A stretch of DNA of 64,000 nt from Streptomyces gilvus. GTDB taxonomy: Bacteria > Actinomycetota > Actinomycetes > Streptomycetales > Streptomycetaceae. The position numbers and the translations under genes are program-made. Below the pieces are notes generated by a model. That model was not told the origin of the DNA. It did no database searches and was given only the letters and a program-made list of their open reading frames with translations. The stretch is from NCBI RefSeq assembly GCF_022513565.1, contig NZ_JAKWBE010000007.1, forward strand, positions 186,001 through 250,000, read 5' to 3'. This document shows, piece after piece, positions 19,193 to 28,133 of this stretch (position 1 is its first letter; each line of letters starts with the position of its first letter).

Positions 19193-21522
19193 CACTGCGG
19201 GGGTGGGCCGGGGATCTGGCCATGGGGGTGCGGTTCGCCTTCGCGGGCGGCCGTGAGGGGTGGACGCGGGCCGTGCTGACGGCCGTCGGCGTCGGCCTCG
19301 GCGTGGCGTTGCTGCTGCTGACCACGGCGATACCGAGCGCGCTGTCCGCACGGAACCAACGCGGCACCGACCGGGACGACTTCACGTACAGCACGAAGGC
19401 GATGCCGAAGGCGGACGACACGCTCGTCATCGCCGGCACGGACACCACCTTCCGCGGCACGGACGTGCGGGGGCGGCTGGTGGAGCCCGAGGGGACGAAG
19501 GCGCCGCTGCCGCCCGGCGTCGGGACGTTCCCGGGCAAGGGCGAGATGGTCGTCTCGCCCGCGCTGAGGAAGCTGCTGGACTCCGGCTCCGGCCGGATGC
19601 TGCGGGACCGTATTCCGTACCGGGTGGTCGGCACCATCGGGCAGGCCGGACTGATCGGGCCCGCCGAACTCGCCTACTACGCGGGGGCGACGGGGCTGGA
19701 GAACCATCTGGCGAGCGGCTCGGTCGAGCGGATCGACTACTTCGGGCCCTCCAAGCAGCACACGCCCGACAAGCTGGACCCGATCCTGCTGCTCCTCGTC
19801 ATGATCATCTTCGTGGTGCTGCTGCTGCCCGTCGGTGTCTTCATCGCGGCCGCCGTGCGCTTCGGCGGTGAGCGGCGGGACCGCCGGCTCGCGGCCCTCA
19901 GGCTGGTCGGGGCGGACGGGCGGATGGCACGCCGGATCGCGGGGGGCGAGGCGCTCGCGGGGGCGCTGCTCGGCCTCGTGCTGGGCACCGTCTTCTTCCT
20001 GGCCGGGCGGCAGTTGGCGGCGGTGCTGGTGGTGCGGGACATCAGTGTGTTCCCGAGCGATCTCAACCCCTCGCCCGCGCTGGTCGCGCTCGTCGTCGTC
20101 GCCGTACCGGCCGCGGCGGTCCTGGTCACGCTGTTCGCGCTGCGCGGGGTCGTCATCGAACCGCTCGGCGTGGTCCGTACGGCGAGGCCGCCGCGCCGCA
20201 GGCTGTGGTGGCGGCTGTTGCTGCCGCTGGCCGGTCTCGCGCTGCTGTACCCGATGATCGGGCAGGGCGACCGCAACGGGAACTTCAACGAGTGGATGGT
20301 GATCGGCGGCACCGTGCTGCTGCTGGTCGGCGTCACCGCGCTGCTCCCCTGGGTCGTGGAGGCCGTGGTGAGCCGGCTGGACGCGGGTTCCGTGTCCTGG
20401 CAACTGGCCATCCGCAGACTGCAGTTGAGCAGCGGCTCGGCCGCCCGCATGGTCAACGGCATCGCGGTCGCGGTGGCCGGGGCGATCGCGCTGCAGATGC
20501 TGTTCGCCGGCGTCGAGCACGACTACACCAAGGACACCACCAACGACCTCAGCCGGGCCCAGATGCAGGTCTACGTACGCGGCGACGTCCCGCTGGACGA
20601 AGCCGCCCGGCAATTCGCGGCGACCAAGGGAGTCCAGCGCGCCTCGGCCATCTCGCAGGGCTCGCTCGGCGACCGGGCCAAGGAGGCCGACACCTCGATG
20701 GAGGTGGCCGCGGGCACCTGCGCGGAGCTTCGGGAGGTGGCCCGGCTGTCGTCCTGCCGCGACGGTGACGTCTTCGTGGTCAAGGGCAGCAACTACGACG
20801 CCAAGGCCAGGGAGCTCACCACCGCGGGCCGCACCCTGTACTTCGACCCGGCCTACACCGGCTCGACGCACCACACGGTGGCCTGGAAGGTGTCCCCCGG
20901 CATCAAGGCGGCGGCCGAGCGCGAGGATCCGACCGGGTACGCGCGCGGCGGCCTGCTGTTCACCCCGGCCGCGCTGCCCGCGGGGGCGATGGCCGGCCTG
21001 GTCCAGCAGGTGTACGTCTCGCTGAAGCCGTCGGTGCCGGACGCCGACGACCACGTACGCAACACCGCCGCGCGGCTGGACCCGCTGGCGGACGTGAACA
21101 CCATGGCGGCCAGCAGGACGTCGCTGCAGTTCCGTTCCATCCGCACCGGCCTGTTCGTCGGGGCGACCTGTGTCCTGATGCTGATCGGCGCGAGTCTGCT
21201 GGTCTCCCAGCTGGAGCAGTTGCGGGAGCGCAAGAAGCTGCTGTCGTCGCTGGTCGCCTTCGGCACCCGGCGCCGCACGCTGAGCCTGTCGGTGCTGTGG
21301 CAGACGGCGGTCCCGATCGGGCTGGGGCTGGCGCTGGCCTCGGTGGTCGGGCTGACCCTGGGCGCGGTGCTGCTGCGGATGACCGGCGAGACGGTGACCG
21401 TGGACTGGACGAGCGTGCTGTCGATGACGGCGATCGGCGCGGGGGTCGTGCTCGCGGTGACCGTGCTCAGTCTGCCGCCGCTGCTGCGGCTGATGCGGCC
21501 GGAGGGCCTGCGCACCGAGTAG
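19189..21522 (+). CDS. FtsX-type ABC transporter permease
   Basis: A 777-residue integral membrane protein. An N-terminal membrane helix (about 28-50, AVLTAVGVGLGVALLLLTTA) precedes an extracytoplasmic segment; two FtsX-type blocks follow, the first with VMIIFVVLLLPVGVFIAAAV and RRDRRLAALRLVGADGRMAR, the second with LFVGATCVLMLIGASLLVSQ and a KKLLSSLVAFGTRRRTLSLS coupling helix. Cys-containing extracytoplasmic loop lies at about residues 505-520. It partners with the preceding ATPase and probably exports an antibiotic, peptide or lipid; the substrate is unknown. Strong terminator follows. Confidence 0.92.
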   Translation: MTLRGWAGDLAMGVRFAFAGGREGWTRAVLTAVGVGLGVALLLLTTAIPSALSARNQRGTDRDDFTYSTKAMPKADDTLVIAGTDTTFRGTDVRGRLVEPEGTKAPLPPGVGTFPGKGEMVVSPALRKLLDSGSGRMLRDRIPYRVVGTIGQAGLIGPAELAYYAGATGLENHLASGSVERIDYFGPSKQHTPDKLDPILLLLVMIIFVVLLLPVGVFIAAAVRFGGERRDRRLAALRLVGADGRMARRIAGGEALAGALLGLVLGTVFFLAGRQLAAVLVVRDISVFPSDLNPSPALVALVVVAVPAAAVLVTLFALRGVVIEPLGVVRTARPPRRRLWWRLLLPLAGLALLYPMIGQGDRNGNFNEWMVIGGTVLLLVGVTALLPWVVEAVVSRLDAGSVSWQLAIRRLQLSSGSAARMVNGIAVAVAGAIALQMLFAGVEHDYTKDTTNDLSRAQMQVYVRGDVPLDEAARQFAATKGVQRASAISQGSLGDRAKEADTSMEVAAGTCAELREVARLSSCRDGDVFVVKGSNYDAKARELTTAGRTLYFDPAYTGSTHHTVAWKVSPGIKAAAEREDPTGYARGGLLFTPAALPAGAMAGLVQQVYVSLKPSVPDADDHVRNTAARLDPLADVNTMAASRTSLQFRSIRTGLFVGATCVLMLIGASLLVSQLEQLRERKKLLSSLVAFGTRRRTLSLSVLWQTAVPIGLGLALASVVGLTLGAVLLRMTGETVTVDWTSVLSMTAIGAGVVLAVTVLSLPPLLRLMRPEGLRTE

Positions 21523-21537
21523 GCGCCTGCCGACCGT

Positions 21538-21574
21538 GCCGGGCCCCTCCCCCTGCGACGGGGAGGGGCCCGGC
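21538..21574. terminator. bidirectional hairpin terminator, 15 bp stem
   Basis: GCCGGGCCCCTCCCC pairs perfectly with GGGGAGGGGCCCGGC around a 7-base loop, between the convergent permease gene and the Roadblock-type operon. Confidence 0.85.
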
Positions 21575-21578
21575 CCGT

Positions 21579-22007
21579 TCACAGGCTGTAGCTCTGCACC
21601 ACCCGTCGTACCTGCGCGAACAGCATCCCCACGTTGACGGACTTCCGGCAGACGACGACCGCGACGACGTCCTGCTGCTCATTCATCCGCACGAACAGGT
21701 GGGTCAGGTTCTCGCTGTTGACGAGGATCTCCTGGAAGAAGTGGTTCTCGCTCGGCGTCCCGCGCCGTTCCTTGAAGACGTCCTCGATCATCACGACGGT
21801 GCGCCCCTGGAAGAGGTCGAGGGTGGCTCCCGCGAGCAGGTCCAGGACCTCCGGCGGGTGGTTGTCGACCGTCTCGTACGACAGCAGCATGCCGGTCGAC
21901 ATGTCGACGACGCCCGAGGCCACACAGTCGGGCGCGTCCGTACGGAGAGATTTGACCAGGCCCATCACCTGGTCGGAGAAACCGGGGGTCATACGCTTCG
22001 TCGCCAT
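21579..22007 (-). CDS. small protein with Roadblock/LC7-like pattern
   Basis: A 142-residue soluble protein, third gene of the PATAN/Roadblock operon. The pattern DCVASGVVDMSTGMLLSYET, then VMIEDVFKERRGT, NLTHLFVRMNEQQDVVAVVV and NVGMLFAQVRRVV fits an alternating alpha/beta Roadblock/LC7 or profilin-like fold, but no strict family motif can be pointed to. It begins 4 bp after the stop of the Roadblock gene. Role probably in a small regulatory complex with its two neighbours. Confidence 0.75.
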   Translation of the reverse strand: MATKRMTPGFSDQVMGLVKSLRTDAPDCVASGVVDMSTGMLLSYETVDNHPPEVLDLLAGATLDLFQGRTVVMIEDVFKERRGTPSENHFFQEILVNSENLTHLFVRMNEQQDVVAVVVCRKSVNVGMLFAQVRRVVQSYSL

Positions 22008-22011
22008 CCCT

Positions 22012-22398
22012 TCAGACTCCTTCAGCCGTCTTGTTCATCAGGATCGAACCGATCCGGTCGAGCGCCGGCTGGGTCGCCCGGTGCAGCCTGTCGACGTCCA
22101 GGCCCTCGTCACCGAGGACGACCATCAGGGCCGTGTCGCCGACGGCGTAGAAGGCGGCACAGCCGTGGCTGCCGTAGGTCACGGTCCGGCGCAGGGTGCC
22201 CCTGGCGGTCGCCTGGGCGGTGCGCCGGGCGAGGCCGAGGCCGGCCGCGGCGAGCGCGGCGAGTCCCTCCGGGTCGATCGAGTCGGCGGTGTCGGCGGCG
22301 ATGAGCAGCCCGTCGGACGCCGCGACCGCGGTATCGGTGATGCCGGTCACCTGCTCCCGCAGGCCGCGCATCTCGTGCGCCAGGGCTTCGTGATCCAT
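22012..22398 (-). CDS. Roadblock/LC7 domain protein
   Basis: A 128-residue Roadblock/LC7 protein: REQVTGITDTAVAASDGLLI, then AALAAAGLGLARRTAQ, TVTYGSHGCAAFYAVGDTAL and MVVLGDEGLDVDRLH. Family members such as MglB bind and stimulate small GTPases, or act as scaffolds in Streptomyces operons. No small GTPase gene is present in this operon, unlike the Streptomyces conservons. The start ATG 22398 has GAAAGGGAG just upstream. It is the middle gene of three in one operon. Confidence 0.88.
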   Translation of the reverse strand: MDHEALAHEMRGLREQVTGITDTAVAASDGLLIAADTADSIDPEGLAALAAAGLGLARRTAQATARGTLRRTVTYGSHGCAAFYAVGDTALMVVLGDEGLDVDRLHRATQPALDRIGSILMNKTAEGV

Positions 22399-22431
22399 GT
22401 AATCAACTCCCTTTCACAGCTGGGCGTTCGT

Positions 22432-23259
22432 TCATCCGGGGCTTCCGTTCCTGAGGCGGAAGAAGCCGCCCGGGCGGCGGCGGGGCAGGTCGACGGGCGA
22501 GGTCTGCTCGGGCGGGGGCGGGCTCGGCGGCGGCGGTGTGCGGTGCCGCAGGCCCTCGGGGGGTGTGCGGACCGGGATCGGGGTGGGCGCCGGCGCGCAC
22601 TCCAGCAGCCCCTCGGCGAGCATGCGGGCCACCTCGACGGTGACGGTGTAGACCCCGCGCCCGGTGCGGAAGGCTAGGTCGCGGGAGGTACGGCGGCCGT
22701 CTGCATGGGTGAGCAGATCCCACCGCAGCTCACTGAACGGGCCGTCCAACTCCCCGACGGGCCGGGGCCGTTCACGGTCCGGGTGGACGGGGCGGGGCAT
22801 CGCGGCGAGGGCCGCCAGCTTGCGGGAGGCGTCCTGCAGCAGCCGGGAGGGGGGCTCGCCGACGGCGACCGGGGCGGGCGGTTCGAGGCCGGGCTCGGCG
22901 TGCTCGCACTCCTCCACCCGGCCCGCGACGATCGCGAACACGGCGTCCCGCAGGGCCATCGTGCACACCACCCTGAGCTGGGCGGCCCCGGCGAACCCGT
23001 GCGCGATCAGCCCCGTGCCCGGCCAGCGCGCTCCCCCGGCCTCCCGCACCAGAGCGGCCCACTGCTCCCCGCTCACCCGTCCCGAGCGCAGCAGCAGCGC
23101 CTCGGCGCCGGGCGCCCCCGGCGACTCGACGGAGACGACGAGACCGCCGCGCAGATGGAACACCCCGCCCGGTGTCCCGGCCACCCGCAGCTCCCCCGTG
23201 AGCCCCTCCCGCCCGCATGCGGCCAGGGACCGCGCCAGCAGCTCGTAGCCCGACATCAC
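22432..23259 (-). CDS. DUF4388/PATAN-like domain protein
   Basis: A 275-residue protein, first gene of the operon. The N-terminal about 100 residues (GREGLTGELRVAGTPGGVFH and LRGGLVVSVESPGAPGAEAL, then LLRSGRVSGEQWAALV) resemble a DUF4388/PATAN domain, a two-component and GTPase-linked signalling module. A second helical domain lies at about 150-220 and the C-terminus is a Pro-rich and basic tail. Combined with two Roadblock-type proteins, it suggests a signalling scaffold. The first codons read MMSGYE; the second ATG may be used. Confidence 0.7.
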   Translation of the reverse strand: MMSGYELLARSLAACGREGLTGELRVAGTPGGVFHLRGGLVVSVESPGAPGAEALLLRSGRVSGEQWAALVREAGGARWPGTGLIAHGFAGAAQLRVVCTMALRDAVFAIVAGRVEECEHAEPGLEPPAPVAVGEPPSRLLQDASRKLAALAAMPRPVHPDRERPRPVGELDGPFSELRWDLLTHADGRRTSRDLAFRTGRGVYTVTVEVARMLAEGLLECAPAPTPIPVRTPPEGLRHRTPPPPSPPPPEQTSPVDLPRRRPGGFFRLRNGSPG

Positions 23260-23476
23260 GCCCCTCGCCCTGCCACTGGTCGCACATACGCCTGACGCGT
23301 AGCGCTGAGGGGGGAATGTGTATCAGCCCGCGCGCATATTCCGGCCGCAGATTTCCGACCTGTCCCCGGATGGCGGAAGTTGAGCCGGGGGCCCGCACAA
23401 ATAGCTTTGTTCGGCGCGCATTTGATCGAACACCGGGGGCGTTCCGAACGCCGGTCCCGCCCCTCCGGAGGTGCCC

Positions 23477-24110
23477 CGAGCGACCTCTCCGACGTCGGCG
23501 GACAGGGTCACCGACACCCGGACGAGACGTGACGAGCGGCGGGCGCACGGGGGTTCTCCGTGCGGGACGGCGATGCGGGACCGGGAGGGCACGGAACCGG
23601 GAGGCCGCGAGGTCCCGGCACCCCGGGCGCGGGCCGAGCGACCTCACCGGTGCCAGCGGACAGAGTCACCGACACCCGGGCGAGACATGACAGAACGGCG
23701 GCGCACGGGGCTTTCCGTCCGGGGCGGCGAGACCGGGAAGCCGCGAGCTCGGGGCACCCCGGGCGCGGGCCGAGCGACCTCACCGGCGTCAGCGGACAGG
23801 GTCACCGACACCCGAACGAGGCGTGACGGAACGGCGGCGCACGGGGGGTTCTCCGTGCGGGACGGCGATGCGGGACCGGGAGGGCACGGAACCGGGAGGC
23901 CGCGAGGTCCCGGCACCCCGGGCGCGGGCCGAGCGACCTCTCCGGTGCCGGCATGCAGGTCCGTCGGCACTCGGGCGGGGCCCACGGAACAGCGGCGCAC
24001 AGGGGTTTTCCGCGCAGGACGGCGAGGCAGCGGCACGGCGGGACCGGAAGGCCACGAGGCCGCGGGACGGCGAGGCCGCGAGGTCACGGCACCCCGGGCG
24101 CGGGCCCGTT
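23477..24110. repeat. tandem array of degenerate 136-159 bp repeats
   Basis: The box CGAGCGACCTC recurs at 23477, 23635, 23771 and 23930, so the periods are 158, 136 and 159 bp, with a truncated last unit running to the stop of the AI-2E permease gene. Each unit ends in a GGCACCCCGGGCGCGGGC-type block. Units at 23543-23645 and 23837-23940 differ by about one base over 100 bp. Period lengths that are not all multiples of three argue against a coding repeat. The rest of the 23260-24109 gap shows no recognisable gene. Confidence 0.8.
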
Positions 24111-25573
24111 CACTCCTCGCGGGCGGGCTCCGACGGGTCGTCCTCGGCCGCGGCCGGGGTCGCCCCCACGGACTGCCTCTCGGTCCGAACCGCCGCATCC
24201 TCGATCGCCGGCCCGGCATCGGCGGGTTCACCGGCGCCGGCGTCGGTGTCGGCGTCTGCTGCGGCGTGACGCTCGGCGTCGTACGCCCGTAGATAGCCCA
24301 CCACCGTGTTCGTCACCGCCACCAGCGGCACCGCCACCACCGCGCCGCCGATGCCCGCCACCATGCCGCCCGCGGCGACCGTGAGGACCACCGCGAGGGG
24401 GTGGACGCGGACCGCGCGGCCGAGGATGAAGGGCTGCAGGATGTGGCCCTCGATCTGCTGGACCGCGAGGACCACGACCAGCGTCATCACCGCGGTGAAC
24501 ACGCCCTGCGTGACCAGCGCGACGACCACCGCGAGCGCGCCGGAGGCCACCGCGCCGACGAGCGGGATGAAGGAGAACAGGAAGATGAACACGGCCAGCG
24601 GCACGGCCATGGGGACGTCGAGGAAGTAGATGCCGATGCCGATGAAGATGGCGTCGATGAGGGCCACCAGGACCGTGCCGCGGACGTAGGCGGTCAGCGT
24701 CCGCCAGGCGCGCGGGCCGGCGCCGGCGACGGCGGGCCGGGCCGCCGCGGGCACCAGTTTCAGGGACCACTCCCAGATGCGCCGGCCGTCGTAGAGCAGG
24801 AAGAGGGTGGAGAAGAACGTCAGCAGGATGCCCGTCAGCGCCTCCACGACGACCTGCACGCCCTCAAGGCCGAAGGAGGTGATCTGGTCGGTGTTGGCGC
24901 CGACCGCCTCCCGCAGGTTCTTGGCGATCTGGTTGATCTGCTTGTCGGTGACGTGGAAGGGGCTCTTCAGCAGCCAGTTGCGCAGATCGTCGATGCCGTT
25001 CTGGATCTGGTCGGAGAGGTTGTCGATGTTCTCCATGACCTGCCAGGTCACGAACCAGCCCAGCAGCCCCAGGATGACGAAGCCGAAGATCGCGGTGAGC
25101 GCGGTGGCGGGCCCGCGCGGCACGCCGTGCCGCTTCAGGCGGGCCACCGTCGGCTGCAGCAGCGCCGTGATGAGCAGCGCGATGACGAAGGCGAAGACGA
25201 CGAGCTGTACCGCGCTGATGACCCGCATCAGCACCCAGACGGTGCCCGCGAGCACCAGCAGCCGCCAGCCGGCCTCGGCGGCCACCCGTACTCCCCAGGG
25301 CACGGCCTGGGCGGGGTCGGGACGGGCGGGGGCGGGGTGGACCTCGATGACGTGGTCGACGTGGTCCACGTGGTCCATGTGCTCGACCTGCTCGGCCCGG
25401 TCGCCGGACCGCGCGGCCTGCTTCTCGGGGCGGGCGGCCCGGGCGGCCTTACGGGGCGGGGGGCCGACCTCGGCCTCCTCCCGCTCCACCTCGGCGCGGC
25501 GCTCGTCCAGCCGCTCGCTCACCTCGGTGAGACCGGCGCCGAGCCGGCCGAGCCACCCTGGCACTCGCGACAT
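24110..25573 (-). CDS. AI-2E family (PerM/TqsA-type) membrane permease
   Basis: A 487-residue polytopic membrane protein. ATG 25573 (MSRVPGWLGRLGAGLTEVSE) is chosen over an upstream GTG because GAGGA lies in front of it. Residues 1-90 are a charged cytosolic region with a run of His/Asp/Val repeats (HMDHVDHVDHVIEVH). Then come about eight membrane segments with family blocks VVFAFVIALLITALLQP, GPRAWRTLTAYVRGTVLVAL, AVFIFLFSFIPLVGAVASGA and EGHILQPFILGRAVRVHPLA. Members export small molecules or ions; the AI-2 role of TqsA does not transfer automatically. The stop lies at the edge of the tandem repeat array. The C-terminal tail is acidic. Confidence 0.9.
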   Translation of the reverse strand: MSRVPGWLGRLGAGLTEVSERLDERRAEVEREEAEVGPPPRKAARAARPEKQAARSGDRAEQVEHMDHVDHVDHVIEVHPAPARPDPAQAVPWGVRVAAEAGWRLLVLAGTVWVLMRVISAVQLVVFAFVIALLITALLQPTVARLKRHGVPRGPATALTAIFGFVILGLLGWFVTWQVMENIDNLSDQIQNGIDDLRNWLLKSPFHVTDKQINQIAKNLREAVGANTDQITSFGLEGVQVVVEALTGILLTFFSTLFLLYDGRRIWEWSLKLVPAAARPAVAGAGPRAWRTLTAYVRGTVLVALIDAIFIGIGIYFLDVPMAVPLAVFIFLFSFIPLVGAVASGALAVVVALVTQGVFTAVMTLVVVLAVQQIEGHILQPFILGRAVRVHPLAVVLTVAAGGMVAGIGGAVVAVPLVAVTNTVVGYLRAYDAERHAAADADTDAGAGEPADAGPAIEDAAVRTERQSVGATPAAAEDDPSEPAREE

Positions 25574-25652
25574 GATCCGTCCTCTTCCCCCGCCTACCCG
25601 GGTGCCGGCCACCACTCCCCCCTGGAGTCGTTCGCGTCCGACCGTACAGGGC

Positions 25653-25687
25653 GACAGCCCCTCCCCCTAGGACGGGGAGGGGCTGTC
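25653..25687 (-). terminator. hairpin terminator after the transglycosylase gene
   Basis: GACAGCCCCTCCCC pairs perfectly over 14 bp with GGGGAGGGGCTGTC around a 7-base loop, 35 bp after the stop of the transglycosylase-like gene and upstream of the permease gene. Confidence 0.82.
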
Positions 25688-25721
25688 GAAGGTTGAGAGC
25701 GGGGTGCGGGACCCCGACGGC

Positions 25722-26405
25722 TCAGTACCAGTGGTTGGCGGCCCAGAAGGCCTGCGCCTCGCACGGGCTGCCGTACCGGCTGTTCATGTAGTTCAGGCCC
25801 CACTTTATCTGCGTGGCCGGGTTGGTCTGCCAGTCGGAGCCCGCGGAGGAGTACTTCGAGGCGGGCAGGGCCTGGAAGAGACCGTAGGCCCCGGAGGAGG
25901 CGTTGACCGCGTGGTAGTTCCAGCTGGACTCGTGGTCCACGATGTAGCTGAAGCACTGGAACTGGCCGGACGGCACCATCTGCCGGGCCATCGACTGGAT
26001 CTCGGCGATGCTGTACGAGCTCTGGATCGGGAAGTCGGCGCTGCTGCGGCTCGCGGCGGACTTGGCCTCGGCGCGCTCCTTGGCCTCCTTCGCCGCCTTC
26101 TCGGCGGCGGCCTTCTTGGCCACGGCGGTGTCGGCGGCGGCCTTGCGGGCGGCCTCCTCGGCGTCCTTCTTGGCGCTCGCGTCCGCCTGGATGGCCTGGG
26201 CGTCGGCCTGCTGCGTCAGGGACGCGGTCTGCACCTGGGCCTGCTGACCCGCGGGTATGTCCGCGAGCAGCGTGGTGTCGGCTGCCGTCGCCTCGGCGTC
26301 GTTGTTCTGCGCGACGCTGCCCGAGGCAACACCCACGACACTTCCGACGGCGGTGACCGCGGTGGCCGAGGCCACTGCGAATCCCCGGACCGAAATCCGG
26401 CTCAC
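25722..26405 (-). CDS. secreted lytic transglycosylase-like (SLT/resuscitation-type) protein
   Basis: A 227-residue secreted protein. GTG 26405 (VSRISVRGFAVASATAVTAV) is chosen because TCCTTCC on the plus strand (GGAAGGA) sits six bases before it; an in-frame ATG at 26423 overlaps that site. A signal peptide ends near residue 35. A long Ala/Lys/Glu coiled-coil (about 70-115) leads to the C-terminal lysozyme-like domain: FSYIVDHESSWNYHAVNASS, with the catalytic Glu in DHESSW, GAYGLFQALPASKYSSAGSD and IKWGLNYMNSRYG. It should cleave peptidoglycan outside the cell. A structured leader precedes it, suggesting RNA-level control. Confidence 0.9.
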   Translation of the reverse strand: MSRISVRGFAVASATAVTAVGSVVGVASGSVAQNNDAEATAADTTLLADIPAGQQAQVQTASLTQQADAQAIQADASAKKDAEEAARKAAADTAVAKKAAAEKAAKEAKERAEAKSAASRSSADFPIQSSYSIAEIQSMARQMVPSGQFQCFSYIVDHESSWNYHAVNASSGAYGLFQALPASKYSSAGSDWQTNPATQIKWGLNYMNSRYGSPCEAQAFWAANHWY

Positions 26406-26472
26406 ACGGTTTCCTTCCAGCATCGCCCGCTTCGGTGACCCTGGCGGACGCAATCGTGCCCCTAGACGCTGG

Positions 26473-26630
26473 CCTCCCAACTGCGGGGTCACGGGAGGCA
26501 CGGGCCCGGTGGGCAACTCCCGTGCGGGGAGCGCCGCGTGGTGCTCGGGCGGCATACGACGACCGGTATGGAGTTGACTGGTGGTGCTTCTGTGGCGCGA
26601 TACCGCTGGGGGTACAGCTGTGTCGTATGC
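26473..26630 (-). promoter_or_regulatory. structured 5' leader of the transglycosylase-like gene
   Basis: Within the 400 bp gap upstream of the gene, several helices can be drawn on the minus-strand RNA. A 9 bp pair GCATACGAC/GTCGTATGC (26552-26560 with 26622-26630) encloses a 6 bp pair (26564-26569 with 26600-26605). Nearer the gene, 26490-26497 pairs with 26517-26524 (8 bp), while 26493-26498 can instead pair with 26473-26478. The last two are mutually exclusive, as in an attenuator or riboswitch. Streptomyces cell-wall hydrolase genes are known riboswitch targets, but the conserved c-di-AMP core was not recognised here. Confidence 0.45.
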
Positions 26631-26807
26631 GGGGCCTGACAGGAGTGAGACTCTGCCGTACGCGGACGCCGGGTGGCAATTCCGAGTTGCGTGTGAAAGC
26701 TCACATCCTGTTTGGCCCTGGGGATTTCGCGAAACCGCCACACGTCAAAGCGCCGCCCCACTAGGCTCACAGCCTTTGCGGGACGGCGCCAACTGGTGCG
26801 CGAACGG

Positions 26808-28133
26808 TCAGATTTGACCGTCTTCCAGCATCTCTGTCACGAGAGCCGCGATCTGGGACCTCTCGGACCTCGTCAGGGTCACATGGGCGAAGAGCGGGTG
26901 TCCCTTCAGCTTCTCCACGACGGCGACGACACCGTCGTAGCGCCCTACGCGCAGATTGTCCCGCTGTGCCACGTCATGGGTGAGAACCACCCGTGAATTG
27001 GCGCCGATCCGGGACAGAACGGTCAGCAGGACGTTACGTTCCAGGGACTGCGCCTCGTCCACGATCACGAACGCGTCGTGCAGCGAGCGGCCGCGGATGT
27101 GGGTGAGCGGCAGGACCTCGAGCATCCCGCGCGCGGTGACCTCCTCGATGACCTCGCGGCTGGTGACCGCGGACAGCGTGTCGAAGACCGCCTGCGCCCA
27201 GGGGCTCATCTTCTCGGCCTCGGAGCCCGGCAGATAGCCCAGCTCCTGCCCGCCCACCGCGTACAGCGGACGGAAGACCATCACCTTCTGGTGCTGACGG
27301 CGCTCCAGGACCGCCTCGAGACCCGCGCACAGCGCGAGCGCCGACTTGCCGGTGCCGGCCCGGCCGCCCATCGAGACGATCCCGACGTCCGGGTCGAGCA
27401 GCAGGTCGAGCGCGATCCGCTGCTCGGCGCTGCGGCCCTTGATGCCGAACGCCTCCCGGTCGCCGCGCACCAGACGGACGTTGCCCTCCGCCGTGACCCG
27501 GCCGAGCGCCTTGCCGCGCTCGGAGTGGATGGTCAGACCGGTGTGCACGGGCAGGTCGGACACCTCGGGGACGTAGACGTGCCCCTCCTCGAAGAGGATG
27601 TCCACCTGCTCGGCGGGCAGGGTCAGCTCGGACATCCCGGTCCAGCCGGAGGAGTCCGTGATGGCGAGTTCCGCGCGGTACTCCTCGGCGAGGAGACCGA
27701 CGGACGAGGCCTTGATCCTGAGCGGCAGGTCCTTCGACACGACGGTGACGTCGAACCCCTCGGCCTGCAGATTGCGGGCGACCGCGAGGATGCGGGAGTC
27801 GTTGTCCCCCAGGCGGTAGCCGGTCGGCAGAACGCTGGGGTCCGAGTGGTTGAGCTCGACACGGACGGTCCCGCCCAGCTCCCCGATCGGAATGGGGGCG
27901 TCGAGGCGGCCGTACTTCACCCGGAACTCGTCCAGCAGACGCAGGGCCTGCCGGGCGAAGTAGCCGAGCTCGGGATGGTGCCGCTTCGCCTCCAGCTCCG
28001 TGACCACGACGATGGGGAGCACGACCTCGTGCTCGTCGAAGCGGCTCAGGGCGTTCGGGTCGGCCAGCAGGACGCTGGTGTCGAGAACATAGGTGCGCCG
28101 GTCTGGCTTGTGGCGCTTTGTGCTGGTCACCAC
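26808..28133 (-). CDS. PIN-PhoH fusion ATPase (PhoH2-type)
   Basis: A 441-residue cytosolic protein. Residues about 13-150 form a PIN nuclease domain ([20 protein letters not shown], then [11 protein letters not shown] and the acidic [11 protein letters not shown]); about 235-430 form the PhoH ATPase with Walker [14 protein letters not shown] and Walker [13 protein letters not shown], plus [23 protein letters not shown]-PhoH proteins are RNA helicase/RNases; in mycobacteria the fusion is PhoH2. The GTG start at 28133 is preceded by GAGGGGG about 11 bases away. Residues for both activities look intact. It lies downstream of uppS on the same strand but separated by 315 bp. Confidence 0.94.
   Translation of the reverse strand: MVTSTKRHKPDRRTYVLDTSVLLADPNALSRFDEHEVVLPIVVVTELEAKRHHPELGYFARQALRLLDEFRVKYGRLDAPIPIGELGGTVRVELNHSDPSVLPTGYRLGDNDSRILAVARNLQAEGFDVTVVSKDLPLRIKASSVGLLAEEYRAELAITDSSGWTGMSELTLPAEQVDILFEEGHVYVPEVSDLPVHTGLTIHSERGKALGRVTAEGNVRLVRGDREAFGIKGRSAEQRIALDLLLDPDVGIVSMGGRAGTGKSALALCAGLEAVLERRQHQKVMVFRPLYAVGGQELGYLPGSEAEKMSPWAQAVFDTLSAVTSREVIEEVTARGMLEVLPLTHIRGRSLHDAFVIVDEAQSLERNVLLTVLSRIGANSRVVLTHDVAQRDNLRVGRYDGVVAVVEKLKGHPLFAHVTLTRSERSQIAALVTEMLEDGQI

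Noticed and set aside
23471..24292. Plus-strand frames in the tandem repeat array.
   Set aside because: The repeat periods are not all multiples of three, so frames change between units; the products are low-complexity and match nothing. It was also checked as a CRISPR and rejected because the units are much longer than CRISPR repeats and lack unique spacers.
26473..26630. c-di-AMP (ydaO-type) riboswitch call for the transglycosylase leader.
   Set aside because: The conserved core sequences of that class were not recognised, so the segment is listed only as a structured leader.
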